DNA from: Calycina herbarum
Lineage: Eukaryota; Ascomycota; Leotiomycetes; Helotiales; Pezizellaceae
NCBI GenBank assembly: GCA_001414485.1
Contig: LLEY01000041.1
Span: forward strand, 248,001-312,000
Direction of reading: 5' to 3'
DNA: 64,000 nucleotides
A program made the position numbers and the translations under genes. How positions within the stretch are numbered: position 1 is the first letter of the stretch; every line of letters begins with the position of its first letter. The notes under the pieces are model-generated. The model was not told the origin of the DNA. It made no database searches and worked only from the letters and a program-made list of their open reading frames with translations. Shown piece by piece: positions 1 through 10,831 of the stretch.

Positions 1-985
1 CAGGTATGAGATGAGGAATCTACTCGTAAATTCGAATGAAATACTTACCAGAAGATAGACTAGTATTGTTGTCGCTAGAAAGACAATTGCTACCAAAGAC
101 GCCTCCAAATCCGACCAACTGAGTCTCAAAGACGCATTTAAGAGAGAAAAGAGCGTCCTCCAAAGACTCTTATATTTGGGAACTGATCACCGTCATCTTG
201 TCGAACTCTTCGCATCCTACAGCCTGGATAGCAACTATTACCTCCTATTGACATGCGCGGATTATGATCTTGAAACCCTGTTTCGGATGCCTAGCAGACC
301 CTTAGCATCCGGATCCACGACTGAACAGCAATGCGCTACACTATACGGCTCTTTCTATTGCCTAGCTTCAGCGCTCGATTATCTTCATCGATTGCCGGTC
401 TACCATCCTGGCCCAAATCTCAACGAGATAATCTACCACCATGACTTAAAACCTGCCAACGTCCTCGTCAGGGGAAAGATATTCATGATTGCAGATTTTG
501 GCCTTTCGGGTTTGAAACAGCAAGATGACACAAAGACAGACTGGCATGGTGGTACATACAGCTACAGTCCACCCGAGTACTTTTCATCTCCTCATATTAC
601 ATCTGCAAGTGGAGGTCGCAAGGTCGATATTTGGTCTTTAGGATGCATCTTTAGCGAATTGCTCACCCTTATTGTTTTGGGAAATGGAACAAATGGTGTC
701 TCCAATTTCAAGAGAATGAGAGAGAAGGGTCCATCAACCCATCTCTTTAGCCCCGGAATACCCGACAGCTCCTTCCACAACAATTTGTTAGAAGTGAGAT
801 CATGGCTTTCCGAAGTCTTGGCGGGAGACGATTGTTCCACTGCTGGCGCACTGGTACGACTTATTGGAGAAACCCTGAGTATTGATCCCGATAGGAGACC
901 AATGTCCGACGTTCTTTGCGAAGGTCTCACTCATATCCTGTCAGACGACCAGTTGGGAATCTGTGGATGTGTTGGAGCAAACTAG
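1..985 (+). CDS. Ser/Thr protein kinase, 5' end outside the window
   Basis: Catalytic half or more of an active protein kinase. The frame runs upstream of the first Met-like codon: bases 1-3 look like an exon end, GTATGAG at 4 is a donor and AG at 57-58 an acceptor (55-nt intron). Exon 2 then begins near 59 and gives VARKTI (beta-3 lysine), a Glu in FKREKSVLQRL (alpha-C), HHDLKPANVLV (catalytic loop), ADFGLSG, YSPPEY in place of APE, and VDIWSLGC. All residues needed for catalysis are present. Only about 25 residues follow the RRP motif of subdomain XI. It converges on the pseudokinase gene at 1146, 160 bp away. Substrate and any N-terminal domain are unknown because the 5' exons are missing. 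Confidence 0.85.
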
Positions 986-1145
986 TAGGCCCAAGTAAAT
1001 AGCAAGCCTATTCAACTATTCTTGATTGAGTCGCGTTTTGTAAAATGTTTGAAATTTAGAGGGACATATTGCTAAAACTTCTGTTCAAATATAAAAACTT
1101 GACACAAAGACATCCTTATGTCCTTCTGTGTTCGGAAGTATATAC

Positions 1146-2777
1146 TTAGACAGACAGGGCCTCTAGCTTTTCGATAATACTCTCTATAAACTTAATTCCA
1201 ACATCAACTTCATCTTCATTCTCAGCGTCATCCCAAGGACCTAGCAAATTTCCGTCCACACAAGTCAGACAATCTATAACGATGCTAGCAAATTTGTCGC
1301 CCATAGACAATCGAACTTGCCTCTCCGCAGTTTTCAAAAGTACACTTTGGATGTCCTTTGGAGACTTGAAGTTTCGCCCCGGTGTCTTGGTGAATCCTTT
1401 TTCAAGAAGTTTACAACTATGTTCACTACTTATGTATACATTTTGAGTGGCGTCCCAGAGAACGAACGAATTCCAGAGGGATACTTCAAGAAGGACTACC
1501 CCCAAGCTGTAAATATCATGTCGCATACTGTACACCTTCTGTGGATCCAAACCCTGCCTTGTTGGATGTCGATAGATATCCTTTTGCCACTCTCCATCCG
1601 AGACGCGATTTGAATGGGGGCCATCTCTACGTAGCTGGTCAAATCCTAACAGATAAGGTCGACCAAAATATCTAGGATATCTCTTAGCTGAATCCGCATT
1701 CTCCTGTTCAAAAAGAAGTATCGTGTCAGGCCTGATGCTTTTGTGGACATATCCAGTTGAATGAACGTAAAGGACTGCTCTCGCCAGCTGCTTCGCGAAT
1801 TCAAATCGATCGCTGATCGAATGTAAAGGGCCTTTCTTGTTGTTTTCGTCCAATAAAAGGTCTCTCAGTGACCGCGGATTTTCAAATCCGCTGGGGTAAT
1901 TATAGACTAACTGAAAATAGTTTGTTGGATCGCTGCTCCTAGCAAATCCTCGACACTGCAGGATTCCCATCTTCAACGGATTCGCTTGGGATATAATTGC
2001 GACAAGGTCGTGCACAGCTTTTTTTGAGGCGCTGAAACTGACTGCAGGATCAATTTCCTTGTACTCAATGATAGAGCAAATATTCGACTCATCCTGGGCG
2101 ACCCAAAGGTTGGAATTTGGAAGCCGATTGACAACATGCGGAACGCTACTGAGATACAGGGACCTTTGAACATCCCCCAGGGTCACTTCTCGTATTACGT
2201 TTCGAAGACTGCAAAGATCTTGGAGCACGACACATTCTTTCCAGCTTTGGCTCGAACTCTCGGCAGTGGAAAAGGGCTTCCCAAGTAGCAAGATCAAAAA
2301 CAGGCGCTGGAGAAAGGAGTTCTGCCAATCATCCATCTTTTCCATGACACAATTAATGTCCGCTTTGATTTCTAGGGTCCACTGGCTGCGAGGCCCTATA
2401 GCAAGTGTCGGGCAGGATGTCAGGACTTGCTGGGAGAGTTCCAATCTACCACAAGCAGTTTGCAACCATTCGTCCAGGGTTTGGAGGAGCCGCAGGAGAT
2501 GGCTTAGCATTTGGTCGGAGAATTGAGCTAGGAGGTCTACGAGAAATTTGAGCTCGCTCTCAATCTGTTCAAAGGAGTGATCGAAGTTGATGTCCTCGAG
2601 ATCATCCATTCCACACGCCACCAGCTTCTTCATATAAGCAGAGATCTCTTGTCCATGCTTTAGACAAGAGCTGAGCAGTAGACTGGCTCTATACGAAGGT
2701 AACAGTTCGACAGGGGCCGACATTGACATCTCCATGCTTGCAGTTGTAGTTGTGGTTATATCTCCGAGAGACGGCAT
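1146..2777 (-). CDS. Pseudokinase with helical N-terminal domain
   Basis: Single-exon gene of 543 aa. The frame opens at 2786 on TTG, so I use the ATG at 2775-2777. Residues about 20-190 are predicted-helical and Leu-rich with few motifs. The C-terminal half has a kinase fold: FAKQLARAVLYVHSTGYVHKSIRPDTILL matches subdomain VIb in spacing, but the catalytic Asp is Ser (HKS instead of HRD). The DFG region reads LLGFDQ, and HDIYSLGVVLLE matches subdomain IX. Catalysis is therefore unlikely. From memory, fungal proteins with this VHKxIRP / LGFD pattern often carry a HeLo or prion-inhibition type N-terminus and act in NLR-linked cell-death pathways. I infer that role; the N-terminal assignment is not proven. 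It lies on the same strand as the NLR gene downstream at 3529-7310. Confidence 0.8.
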   Translation of the reverse strand: MPSLGDITTTTTASMEMSMSAPVELLPSYRASLLLSSCLKHGQEISAYMKKLVACGMDDLEDINFDHSFEQIESELKFLVDLLAQFSDQMLSHLLRLLQTLDEWLQTACGRLELSQQVLTSCPTLAIGPRSQWTLEIKADINCVMEKMDDWQNSFLQRLFLILLLGKPFSTAESSSQSWKECVVLQDLCSLRNVIREVTLGDVQRSLYLSSVPHVVNRLPNSNLWVAQDESNICSIIEYKEIDPAVSFSASKKAVHDLVAIISQANPLKMGILQCRGFARSSDPTNYFQLVYNYPSGFENPRSLRDLLLDENNKKGPLHSISDRFEFAKQLARAVLYVHSTGYVHKSIRPDTILLFEQENADSAKRYPRYFGRPYLLGFDQLRRDGPHSNRVSDGEWQKDIYRHPTRQGLDPQKVYSMRHDIYSLGVVLLEVSLWNSFVLWDATQNVYISSEHSCKLLEKGFTKTPGRNFKSPKDIQSVLLKTAERQVRLSMGDKFASIVIDCLTCVDGNLLGPWDDAENEDEVDVGIKFIESIIEKLEALSV

Positions 2778-2965
2778 GCGCCCCAAAGATTTTCAGTGGC
2801 ATGATGAGCTAACTACTTTGGGCTTAGTTGATCAAAGAGATAATCCTCGAAAATCAAAGACACCTCACCTCTTCCCAACCCTCATCATCCAGAAGTCGTT
2901 ATTCTCAAGGATTGCGCTGCTTGAAATCAAGTCCCTCGTTACATACCTCACCCCTCGAATTCAAA

Positions 2966-3169
2966 ATGTGTCGCATTTATCGCACGAACAAACACTATTC
3001 TTGTGGCGAAATCAAGACCAACACTACCTATAAATTCTGCTCAGCAGCCCAAACCCGAGCGGGCAACCGGCAACCTACCGTCGCACACCTGTGCTCAAAT
3101 GCAGAGCAGAAGATCGACAGCACCGATACGATGAGCAAGTGCCAACCAGACTGCGATGGCAGGCACTGA
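2966..3169 (+). CDS. Small Cys-rich protein, 67 aa
   Basis: ORF starting MCRIYRTNKHYSCG, with Cys at positions 2, 13, 25, 43, 59 and 63. The upstream in-frame extension to 2828 lacks conserved-looking sequence, so I take the ATG in AAAATGTG at 2966. There is no signal peptide or membrane segment. The spaced cysteines and the opening Met-Cys-Arg-x-Tyr resemble short uncharacterised fungal proteins with a putative zinc-binding pattern. This is a recollection and not a database result. It lies between the pseudokinase and the NLR gene, on the opposite strand to both. It could be a chance ORF. Confidence 0.4.
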   Translation: MCRIYRTNKHYSCGEIKTNTTYKFCSAAQTRAGNRQPTVAHLCSNAEQKIDSTDTMSKCQPDCDGRH

Positions 3170-3528
3170 AGGTCGAAGAAATATCAGCGAAGGTACGGAA
3201 TGGGATAATGAAGAGCCAAAAGCGAAGTTGCGTGTACAGGGACGCGGACCAGCGAGGCTTGAGAATCCTCATGCTGAGATCCACTAGTAGCAGAGGCACA
3301 TATAGGAGCAAGGACGTTTCTATCATACAATCCACAGCATATGAGAGATGGCTAGTGCGATTTTTTGCTGTTTGCGCTGAATACTAATTGAGTAAGGACA
3401 ATGGATTGTGGAAGCATTTGACATTTGGAAGCTGAACGAATTTCTTTGGCGAGAAAGTCAGTCTCGTGGAGGATGGCCATTGATCAGTTCTGTTCTTCAG
3501 GCTAGGCTGTAAAAACGTTCAGCGATTT

Positions 3529-6500
3529 CTATACTTCCTCCATAATTTCAAGTGCTTTGTGGTAATGAACACTCCTGGTTCTGGTCCATATCCTGAAAAG
3601 CTCCATAGAAGACTGGCCCGCCGCCTCGCCGTTCCCCGTCCTTTTGTAGAATCCTGCAGTAGAAGCCAAAATGGCAAGTGTATATCGGTGGTCCTGCCCC
3701 AGTGTTTCCACGCAGAAATCATATACATGACTGTACACTGCCAGCGCATCTTCAAGTTTCCCATTTTTTTCGTAGAATGTAGCAAGCCTATTGCTGGCAT
3801 CTATTGACTTCCTGCTACCGAGCCCAAATTTGGCTTGGGAGGTCTTTAATACTCTTTCATAGACAGCCTGCGCTTCGGGTAGTTTCTGTGATATTTCGAG
3901 GCACTCGGCCAACTTCGAATCAATCATCAACACGGTTTCTGTACCCAAGTGTCCAAGAACTGTTCTAGACATATCGTAAACTTTTTCCGCCTTACTACAT
4001 TCGTTTTTGCGCAGGTATTGATCAGCAAGAGCAAGAGATACTCGTAACAACTCTCCGTGTCTAACTGCTTTGGCTGCTTTCAGGGAGCTGCATACCGAAA
4101 GTAAAATATTTTCAGCATCTTGAGAACTTCCTCTCCTTTCAAGATATGTCGTCAACTTTATTGCAACGTCAACACAAGGTGCTTCGCCGTGTTGAGTGCC
4201 GAGGAAAATTGTGCGAGCTAAAGCTTCTGCCTCGTGCCATCGCCCTCTTCGTTCAAGAAACTCTAACAGGTTCAAGGAGGCTCTGGATGTAAGGATTGAA
4301 GCAACTCCGGAGGCGCAGGAAGTGACATCTAGCTCTTGCTTCAATATTTGGTAGGCTTGTTCCTCGGATCCCTCGGTTTCATGAATATAAGCAAGCTCCG
4401 TAGCAGCAAGCAGAGTGTCTCTATGTCCGGTAGTACAACTCTCCTTCGCTTTTAAGTATGTCTGCTCGTACACCTCTTTTGCTTCCTTGACCTTCCCTTG
4501 CCCTTTGAGTGTCCACCCCAGCCCATTCCCGAGTGTCACTGCCTCTATATCCCATGAACCTTTCACCCGGCTGCAGTAATCCAAGCACAATCTATACTGT
4601 GCTTCTGCTTGCTCCCAATCATTTTGTCGTTCGAAAGATCGAGCAATTGCTTTCATTGTAACCAGTCGCAAATTGTCGTTTAAAGTATTGTCTTTCACCT
4701 CTGCCAGCATTCTAGCCAAAAGCTCCTGCGAAGCTTTGACGTGGCCATGCTGTTGCAGAAGTACTCCAACTTCCAAAGTCGTCTTTATGGTCTCTTGGTC
4801 ACGGACTCCCCTGAACTCTCTCCTCATCTGCAAAACCTCAGATTGATGGGCTATTACTTCTTTCACTGAGAGACATTCTTCGAAACATCGACTCTCCATC
4901 CACATCAAGTGATTAGCTCTGAGGAGGGCATCAACAACGATCGTTGCCATAGCTGCTCTTCCTTGTACTCGACTTATCTGAGCGTGCCTGCACCAGTTCA
5001 ATACGGAGTATTCCAAGAATGGATATGCCTGCTTGAATCGCTGAAATCGATCGCTGAGAGTAGCTTCGCTATTACCCCCAGTATCTAGTCTGTGGAATGA
5101 TCCATAAGTGAGAGTCATGGCTGCCATACGAGCATGGGAGTTTTCGGAGTAGAGCTTCCTCGATTCGCAAAGATACTCCTTCATAGACTGATGGACGAAT
5201 TGAACGTGTCCATCACTGCACGTGACCAGTCCCTTGCATGCCCGTTGGACATACTCCTCCACGGGAATGAGAAGTTTTCGTTGAGGGTTGTAGTCTTGGT
5301 CTTCAAATCCCATCTCTAACAATTCTGTAAGCTCTGGTAACGTGAGGGGACGGAAGGCCGCGGCCAGGTATTGGAATATGATATCTCCGCTGCAGCCTTC
5401 CTCCATTTGTCCAATAATTATACTGAAGGCTTCCTTCATTCCAGATGGAAGTCTGTTGAGCATTATTTGGATGTCGTAGTTGCTCTTCTGTTTTTCTAAT
5501 TCGTGTATCATGAGCCTAGCCCAGAGAAACATGCCACCAGATTTGTTTACCAGGCGAGAAATAATGTCTTCTCTCAGTCCAATATCCAAAACCCCTAATG
5601 TAGAACTGGTTTCGACAGCATTGCGGGCGTAGATTGCAATATCCGGAGTAGTTTGAATCGACGAGAGTACGCACAGAGTAATGGAGAGATGACTGTCGAA
5701 TACCTTAAATGCAGGTTCAGGTCGACTAGTCAAGAATAACTTGACCTGCACAGGCAATGTGTGGTCATAATTTAAAACTGAAAGAATATTGTGGACGAAT
5801 TCTACCTGTTCATCCGAAAAGATTTCGTCAACTCCATCAACCACTAGAATGACCTGTTTTTGCGAAACAAGCTGAATAATTTCCTTCAAGATGGACCAAA
5901 GGGCCTCCACGCTATCTTGTGTAGCCCGAGGCTGCGTGCTGCTGTCACATATATCTATGACGGGCTGGAATATTGTCGGGTTGTTCAGGTTCGCGTCCAA
6001 GATTTGGAAAAGTAAACTTTTCGCCACTTCCACATTGGATCTTCTTCCGTCATCGCTGCTCTCTGAATATCAAATATTAAGAATGTTTCTAGTTCTAAAA
6101 TCAAAGCTTTTTAAACTTACTGCAATAATAGAAAGCCAGCTGTGTACTCTCAGAGGAGGGTCGATTTCCCTGAGCGATCTTTTCAATAATGGCTGCCGAT
6201 AGAATAGATTTTCCGTACCCAGGCGGACTCTGGACCCAGAAAACAGAAGAGGAAGCGCTTTGCTTCCAATCGAGAAGAGTAGGCAGAAACCAAGAGCAGG
6301 TGTTTTCACACCATTGTAGGCGCAGCTTTTCGTGCTCGTAGGTCATGTGTATTGGTTCGTGCTTAGGAGGGGAGAGCCACCGTTTGACCTTTTGTAGTTG
6401 GCTTGAATGCATTTCATGCCTCGTAGCTGAAAAGGACACTATGTTAGCCCCCACTCTCACAGCACCAAAGCAAATGGGAAGAGAGCAACAGACTCTTTTC

Positions 6501-7310
6501 TCGTTCAAGATCTACTTCGAGGTAAGCAAGGAATGCTTGATCCTGCACGAGCGTTTTGTGTCTTTGGAAGTCCGCTATAACATCACCAAATCGAGAATTA
6601 TAGTCGGTCCAGAAACATGAGAGAACATTAACTTTAGAGAAGTCAGTAGAACGTAAAGACCGAGCGCGGTAACGACAGACAAAAGCGGTTGCTGGAATAA
6701 AACCTTGCAGCTCGGGTCGTGAACGTAACAATGTCGTTGTATAGCTTCATGATACTCTCCTGCATCGGTCTAGATGAAGCAAATATATCTCTGAATCTTT
6801 CAAAACGTTCCAAATTCTCACCGATAAGAATGAAAGTCTCGGAGAGTTTGTCGAAAATTTGAGCAAAGTTCAACGTAACCTTACGAGGCGAGTTAGCCTA
6901 CAATCCCACGCAAACCATCGAAGCTAAGAAGATGAAACGAGGTTATCGACCTTGATAAGTACTCTCAGACTTCCCCACACAAGACATGCTACTTCAGGAC
7001 TAACTTGCACATACACGTCTAATGCTTGAGCAAATCGATCAACTCGTTGGGCAAAGTTGATGATAGCTAGCAAAGCTTTGGAACTAGTGCGGCCATTATT
7101 AATATCGCTCTTTTTCTTTTCGCTCTGAGCGGCGTTAAGAAGTGTTTGGAGGCTACAGCCAGAGATGAACGTCGTGCTTTTGTCTACAAGACCATTTCTC
7201 TGAGCCGAGGCTGTTGAGACTTGAATGCTATTTGGGGAGTTGCCTGGACTGCTTTCAGACTCGAGAAGGCCTGATGTTCTGGTCCATTTGCGAAGTTTGA
7301 TTCTTCTCAT
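3529..7310 (-). CDS. NACHT-TPR protein (NLR-type STAND ATPase)
   Basis: Five exons reconstruct an 1178-aa protein: 7310-6951, 6879-6681, 6631-6494, 6426-6121, 6062-3529. The N-terminal part (SPEVACLVWGSLRVLIKV, then NFAQIFDKLSE and FWTDYNSRFGDV) matches the helical domain that often precedes fungal NACHT. The NACHT core has P-loop PPGYGKS (about residue 300), Walker B VILVVDGVDE (about 410) and FLTSRPEP. Residues about 780-1170 are TPR-like repeats (NDWEQAEAQYRLCLDY, GKLEDALAVYSHVYDF). Such proteins are signal-transducing ATPases: ligand binding to the repeats triggers oligomerisation, in fungi often for heterokaryon incompatibility or cell death. The intron at 6120-6063 has a GTAAGT donor. 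Those at 6680-6632 and 6493-6427 need GTCTGT donors, and the first (6950-6880) needs GTCGAT. The first Gly of Walker A is Ser (SPPGYGKS). The frame is otherwise open. Confidence 0.85.
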
Positions 7311-8163
7311 TGTTGTACATGTATACCCAAGTTCCTAGATTAAATTTAGGGCATGAAATAACGGATTTGAAGATTTGATGAGCGAAAACGTTTCAGTTAA
7401 ACATTCTAAGTCCCCAAGTATTAGAGCCTCGATCATCGAGTCTTTACGTGTCCACCCTTTACTGGAGGGAGGAGCTGAACTCTGCCTAACACAAGGCGCA
7501 AGCCTTATCTTTTTCTTTCTGCTCTTTTCGGCTTGCAGCGCCTTTGGCTCCACTTAGGCCCCAATGCATCATAGTCGACCCCCCAGATTACTCATCAAAA
7601 ATATCGTTGATGAACTTCGCCAGCTATAACCAAATACTGCCGATTCCTAGTCATTATTACACAAAGCTTGCCCATTGTCGAATGCTGCGAATTTAGGCTC
7701 GCAATAATCAAGGTCATTGTGATATCTGAAGGAATTGGGACCCAGTGCCTTTCATGTCGTCCAAGGATCCTCAACTCAGCCTCCCAGGGGAGGCTCTGCG
7801 TCCACTCGTTGCGTCGTCAAACCGGACGCGGTCCATCTGAACACTAATCATATTACGATTGGCAGACGTTTTCATCACCCACAACAGCCCAGCAAAATAA
7901 GATGACTCATCCGAAATGGCAGCTGTCTGCCAATCACGTGCCACTAGCGCTAGGCGCCAGTGGGGTCTATATTGAGCTTCGCTCCTTAATATAATTGCTT
8001 TCGCAACTACACAGCACCACCACTGCAATTTGTGAACTGTTCTTTTTGACTGTAAACTTACTTGATTGCAGTGACCCTTATTCCAAAACAATTCAAAGGC
8101 TTGATGAAAACACCCCTACACACTCATTCACGACACTCTTACGGTGACTAGCCGACCTTTACA
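7311..8163. promoter_or_regulatory. Head-to-head intergenic region, NLR and kinase-ankyrin genes
   Basis: 853 bp separate the start codons of the NACHT gene (minus) and the kinase-ankyrin gene (plus), so this stretch must hold both promoters. Short ORFs here look accidental. No clear TATA box or repeat was recognised. Confidence 0.5.
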
Positions 8164-10831
8164 ATGACCAGCAAATCTGAGGAAAGCTCTTTATGGAACT
8201 TGACTCTTCGTCCCACCGCCGCTGCGTTTAGCTCCTCCAACCTTATAGCGTCAGCAACCAAATTGAGGATTGATCGCGCGTCTGAGCAATTCGACCGGCA
8301 AGTCACCAAACACGGCGGTTTTGGTGCCATTGCATTGGTACATAGGGGCCCTTCCCATGAGTACACGGACCTACTTGACTTCATCTTCTTCTTGGAGAAT
8401 CACAAAATAAATGTCACACGAGGTGATGTTATCCAGAAAAGTGCTGCTCGGCCTATTGGGCTTCAAGGAAACTCTATGGAGGTGTTTAAAGGTACATATT
8501 ACGACCAGCCAGTGGCCCTCAAGTACCTTCGACGATCAAGGTTGCCAAATACCGCATGGAAAACAACCAACAAGGGCGAATATAACCACCTTCTCGAAGT
8601 GCAACGCAACAGACAGCGAGACGTCTTGTTTGAATGCAAAATAATGGCTTGCAATTTCCTAGCACAACATCGAAACATTGTCAAACTTCTCAGTGTTTTC
8701 TTTGAGGATGATGAAGTCTTGCCGGACGAAAACAGCATTTTTGCTCCTGTCATGATCGTTGAGCTCGCAGACCAGCGCTTCCCTGACCTCAACTCGTATC
8801 TCGCTTCAAACGACCGCCTCAAGCCCATTGTTTTCGAGGATGCTTCCGGGCTGATTTCAGATATTGCAGATGGCATTTCAGCTCTGCATTTGTACGGAAT
8901 TATTCATGCAGACATCAAGCCTGGCAACATCTTGCTCTTTCCCAAGGCTGGTACCGATAAACTTATTGCTAAGATTGCTGATTTTGGCTTCTCTGGAATA
9001 ATCACGAGCGACGATAATGCCAGGGGTGGAACTGCGTACTGGAACGCCCCGGAAATCATCAATATTGGGCATTTCTCTGGCTTAGGAGGCTACAAGGTTG
9101 ACCCTACGCATTCCTATCGAGATGTATATTCATTTGGTCTTGTTTCGATGCTTATTGCTCTGGATGGACATTGGCCAATAGATCCCGAAGAATCTAGAAA
9201 ACTGAAATTGAATGATGGAGTTACTCAAGCAATAGCAGCCAAATTACGTAAAGAAGAGCATTCATTGTGTTGGACGGCGGATCAACAAGCCCTTTTCATA
9301 TGGCTAGCAGAGGGAACTTTAAGGTTGAAGCCAGAGGATCGTTGGAGCAGCCTTGCAGGTATTCGTGTCGCTCTTACAGGAAAGTATGTACATCTTTCTA
9401 ATAACTATTTGAGGTATGCCCCATACTAATATCATCAAGGGAGAGCGATGTTCCAGACGGTTCCCAGGCGGAAGTAATCCCATTCTCTCTTATGGATTCA
9501 GTAACGGGGGTACATGTCGCAGCAATAGAACAGATCCTTCTCTTTAGCTAATCAATACGCAGGACCCTAACGAGCGCTATCGAAGAGGTTGGCAATATCC
9601 GAAATTTTTGAATTGCTATGGTGAATTACCTTTAGCAATTCGAAATAAGCTCAAGGCGTATTCTAGAACAGTCGATCTCGAGAAGGCAGAGCCTGTGATT
9701 GTGGCCCAGATATTCTTTCTAGCGACAGCAATGCTTCTTTACGGGGAGGATTACACGGAGTCAATACGACTACAAAATAGAGCCGCTGCTCAAATGGAAG
9801 TGCATGCATCACTCAACATTCCGGAATTCACATCCATTACTTCGGAAATCAAAGCACTCGCAGACTCTGGCTTGAGATCCGATTTGGAATTTTACCTGGC
9901 CGCTGGGAAGTTGGAACCGCCTGCTTTATTGACGATACGAGAGGGAAGCCAAGAGCAAGTCCAAGCACATATTTCAGATATAGTAGGACTATCCATAAAC
10001 AACAACTGGGGCCCACTTCACTACGCAGCTTGTTTCAATCGGTCGACATGGTTAGAGAAACTCGTGGCCTGCAACCCGAACCTCGAAGAGGCAGCAGGCG
10101 CTTCGAAGGACTCAACGCCACTAGCAGTTGCCGCTCGCGAAGGTAATTTCGAATGTGTCAAAATTCTTCTCCACCATGGGGCTTTGCCTGATCCCAAATT
10201 CACAGGTATGACTCGGGTGCCACTCAGAGAAGCAATCATATTTTCAGATGACTCCCAGAAATACGTTAATACCATTGCTATACTTTTGGAATACAAGGCA
10301 AGCACAGGCCATGGAGGCCACGGTACTGCTCCAATTCATAATGCTGCACACCTCCCCAAAACAGCAGAACTCCTCATTCGGCACAATCCAGAGTCACTTT
10401 CCTATCGTGATTTCCTAGAATGCACTCCGTTACACCACGCAGTCAAGAGACGTTCCAAGGAATCCGTCAGGATATTTCTCGAACTGGGTGCGGACGTTAA
10501 CACAACGGATGAGAACGGATCTAGTCCTCTACATGACGCATGTCGAATTCTCGATAAAGGAAAGAGGCCATACCACAATTCCGACCTCAAAGAATTTCTC
10601 CGCTCGCTTATGGTGGGGACCGATGATGATGCTAAAGAAGTCATCACCATGCTCAGGAATGCAGGGGCTGATATCGATTTACCAATGTCTCATGGTTCGT
10701 ATGGGCCTGAGTCTACACCAGACTCGTTCCTCTACGATATGAGTTTGGACGTAACTCAAGAGTCAATTTCAGTCCCGAGTTTTGCGGTTTCAGATGGATG
10801 GATTGAACCACACTTTGTTCACACGCAATAG
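8164..10831 (+). CDS. Protein kinase fused to ankyrin repeats
   Basis: Three exons (8164-9383, 9440-9509, 9563-10831) give an 852-aa protein. The kinase half has VALKYL (Lys120), HADIKPGNILL (Asp250) and ADFGFSG (Asp273), with YWNAPEI and YSFGLVSMLI, so it should be active. Intron 1 has donor GTATGT and branch TACTAAT. Intron 2 has donor GTACAT and branch GCTAATC. Both keep phase, joining GDPNERYRRGW to the second half. The C-terminal half has at least five ankyrin-like units (WGPLHYAACFN, STPLAVAAREGNFECVKILLHHGA, CTPLHHAVKRRSKESVRIFLELGADVN, SSPLHDACR). Kinase-ankyrin fusions are common in ascomycete NLR-rich loci. Here the gene is divergent from an NLR gene. Substrate unknown. Confidence 0.88.

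Noticed and set aside
7335..8091. Small ORFs between the NLR and kinase-ankyrin genes
   Set aside because: They overlap on both strands in a region that must be promoter; no conserved motifs.
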